A stretch of 64,000 nt of DNA from Blastococcus saxobsidens DD2 (GTDB lineage Bacteria; Actinomycetota; Actinomycetes; Mycobacteriales; Geodermatophilaceae), in contig NC_016943.1 in NCBI RefSeq assembly GCF_000284015.1, positions 2,273,541-2,337,540 of the forward strand, in the 5' to 3' direction. Shown one piece after another: positions 62,869 to 64,000 of the stretch. Position 1 is the stretch's first letter; the number at the start of each line of letters is the position of its first letter. A program made the position numbers and the translations under genes. The notes under the pieces are model-generated. The model did no database searches. It saw nothing but the letters and a program-made list of their open reading frames with translations, and had not been told where the DNA came from.

Positions 62869-64000
62869 CTAGGAGGGCGAGGTCACCGGCACGGTCGACG
62901 GCGCGGAGGCACGCCCCGCGCGCGCCGCCGACTTCCGTGCGTACATGTCGACATCGGCGCTGTGCAGCAGGGCCGCGAACTCCTCGCCATCACGGGGGTA
63001 GACGCCCACCCCGACGCTCGCCCGGACGACGACCTCCCGGCCGTGCAGCTCGATCCCGGCGCCGACCGCGGCCGACAGATCGTCGGCCACCCGCCGCGCT
63101 TCGGTCGCGGCGCTGTCGGGGTCCAGCCCGGTCAGGGCGACGAGGAACTCGTCACCGCCGAGCCGGGCCAGCAGGTCACCCCGACGCAACCGCCCGCGCA
63201 GTGTCCGGGCGACCACCTGCAGCAGCTCGTCGCCGGCTGCGTGCCCCAGTCGGTCGTTGACCACCTTGAACCCGTCCAGGTCGACGAACAGCAGCGCCAC
63301 CGTGTCCGAGCGGCTGCGAGCGTTCCAGATGGCGGTCTCCACCTGCTCCTCCAGCCGGCGACGGTTGGGCAGCCCGGTCAAGGGGTCGGTGTAGGCCAGC
63401 TCCTCGATGCGGGTCAGGCACGCCCGGTTGCGGTCCCGCTCCTGGAGCAGCGCCCGCTCGGCCTCGATCCGCGCCGTCACGTCGTGCTGGACCCCGATGT
63501 AGTGCGCCAGGGTGCCGTCGGTGTCGAACACCGGGGCCAGGTGGACCTCGTTCCACCACGGCTGCCGGTCCGGACCGCGGACGTTGAGGACGGTCTCCCG
63601 GCACTCCTCGCCCCGGTCGATGGCCGCACGGATCCGGGTGACCGCCGCGGGGTCGGTGTCCGGCGACTGCAGGAAGCGGCAGTTGCGGCCCAGCACCGCT
63701 GCCCTCGGGAGGCCGGCGAGCTGCTCGAACGCCTCGTTGACGTAGACCAGCGGCTGGTCGGGCAGCCGCATGTCGGCGATCGTGACCCCGCTCGTGGTGG
63801 CGGCCATCGCGCTGCGCAGCAGGGCGTCGGCGTCGGCGTCCACCGGCGTCCGGCCCTCCGGCCGGGGAGCCGGCCGGGCCGGGCGTGCGGGAGCGGCTGA
63901 CGCGGGTACGGCAGTGCGCGGGGCGACCCGGCCGAGCAGGATGCGGGCGGCGCGGACGGCGACGTCGCGGTCGTAGGTGAGGGCGTACTCGAACTGCCGC
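62869..64000 (-). CDS. LOV (blue-light PAS) - GGDEF diguanylate cyclase, N-terminus beyond the window
   Basis: From GTG 63843 the protein has 324 residues. A PAS domain of LOV type carries GRNCRFLQ with the photoreactive Cys (residue 55) and later WWNEVHLAPVFD and GVQHDVTAR. A coiled linker follows, then a GGDEF domain (YTDPLTGLPNRRRLE, LFVDLDGF, LARLGGDEFL) with the I-site RRGD five residues upstream. It should make c-di-GMP under blue-light control. The frame stays open to the window edge (RQFEYALTYDRDVAVRAA and a Pro/Ala linker), so another domain probably precedes it. Confidence 0.88.
   Translation of the reverse strand, partial: RQFEYALTYDRDVAVRAARILLGRVAPRTAVPASAAPARPARPAPRPEGRTPVDADADALLRSAMAATTSGVTIADMRLPDQPLVYVNEAFEQLAGLPRAAVLGRNCRFLQSPDTDPAAVTRIRAAIDRGEECRETVLNVRGPDRQPWWNEVHLAPVFDTDGTLAHYIGVQHDVTARIEAERALLQERDRNRACLTRIEELAYTDPLTGLPNRRRLEEQVETAIWNARSRSDTVALLFVDLDGFKVVNDRLGHAAGDELLQVVARTLRGRLRRGDLLARLGGDEFLVALTGLDPDSAATEARRVADDLSAAVGAGIELHGREVVVRASVGVGVYPRDGEEFAALLHSADVDMYARKSAARAGRASAPSTVPVTSPS

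Overview
The window is about 64 kb of very GC-rich, gene-dense actinobacterial chromosome. Gene order (mihF-gmk-rpoZ-coaBC-metK-priA-def-fmt-rsmB-rpe-ribDE-ribBA-ribH-hisE-hisG, and infC-rpmI-rplT-tsnR further on), GTG starts, almost exclusive G/C third positions and the accessory genes point to a Geodermatophilaceae-like actinobacterium (Blastococcus/Modestobacter/Geodermatophilus type). The family assignment is inference; the phylum-level call is secure. I saw no tRNA, rRNA, CRISPR array, insertion sequence or prophage.

Layout. 1-2.8 kb: end of an acyl-CoA dehydrogenase and a PAS-GAF-SpoIIE phosphatase. 3.2-18.5 kb: a core run for nucleotide and CoA metabolism, SAM synthesis, replication restart, N-terminal formyl-Met processing, rRNA methylation, riboflavin synthesis and the first histidine steps, mostly with 4-base ATGA/GTGA overlaps. 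18.5-27.7 kb: a lipidated SSI-like inhibitor, a divergent AllH-like (DUF2877)/PucR pair, two NAD(P)-fold enzymes, and an HTH-MurA fusion with a perfect palindrome at its promoter. 27.7-30.5 kb: small proteins, amylomaltase and a Pro1 tautomerase. 30.6-40 kb: a transport island with a decayed tartrate-dehydratase-like fragment, a CitA/CitB-type two-component system, a TctCBA tricarboxylate transporter, an AEC carrier and two TauE/SafE permeases. 40-45.6 kb: an LLM flavin oxidoreductase, a trehalose-synthase-like GH13 enzyme and a Ski2-like helicase. 46-59.4 kb: stress, redox and regulatory genes (SDR, homocysteine methyltransferase, YidD, ArfB, PRC-barrel/DUF2382, TetR, XRE-cupin, flavoprotein, methyltransferase, HemD-like regulator with a frameshift, MBL enzyme). 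59.5-62 kb: the infC-rpmI-rplT operon with attenuator-like hairpins, then an rRNA methyltransferase. The right edge holds a TetR regulator and a LOV-GGDEF protein.

Shared features. At least fifteen genes have an xAnnnT -10 hexamer 6-8 bases before the start codon, the layout of leaderless transcription. A compound palindromic repeat occurs twice, each time between an SDR gene and a convergent neighbour. Two short tandem repeats (4 x 27 bp inside ribD, 3 x 41 bp between the TauE/SafE genes) and several reading-frame anomalies (racemase, DUF2382 gene, HemD-like gene, tartrate dehydratase remnant) are the main irregularities.
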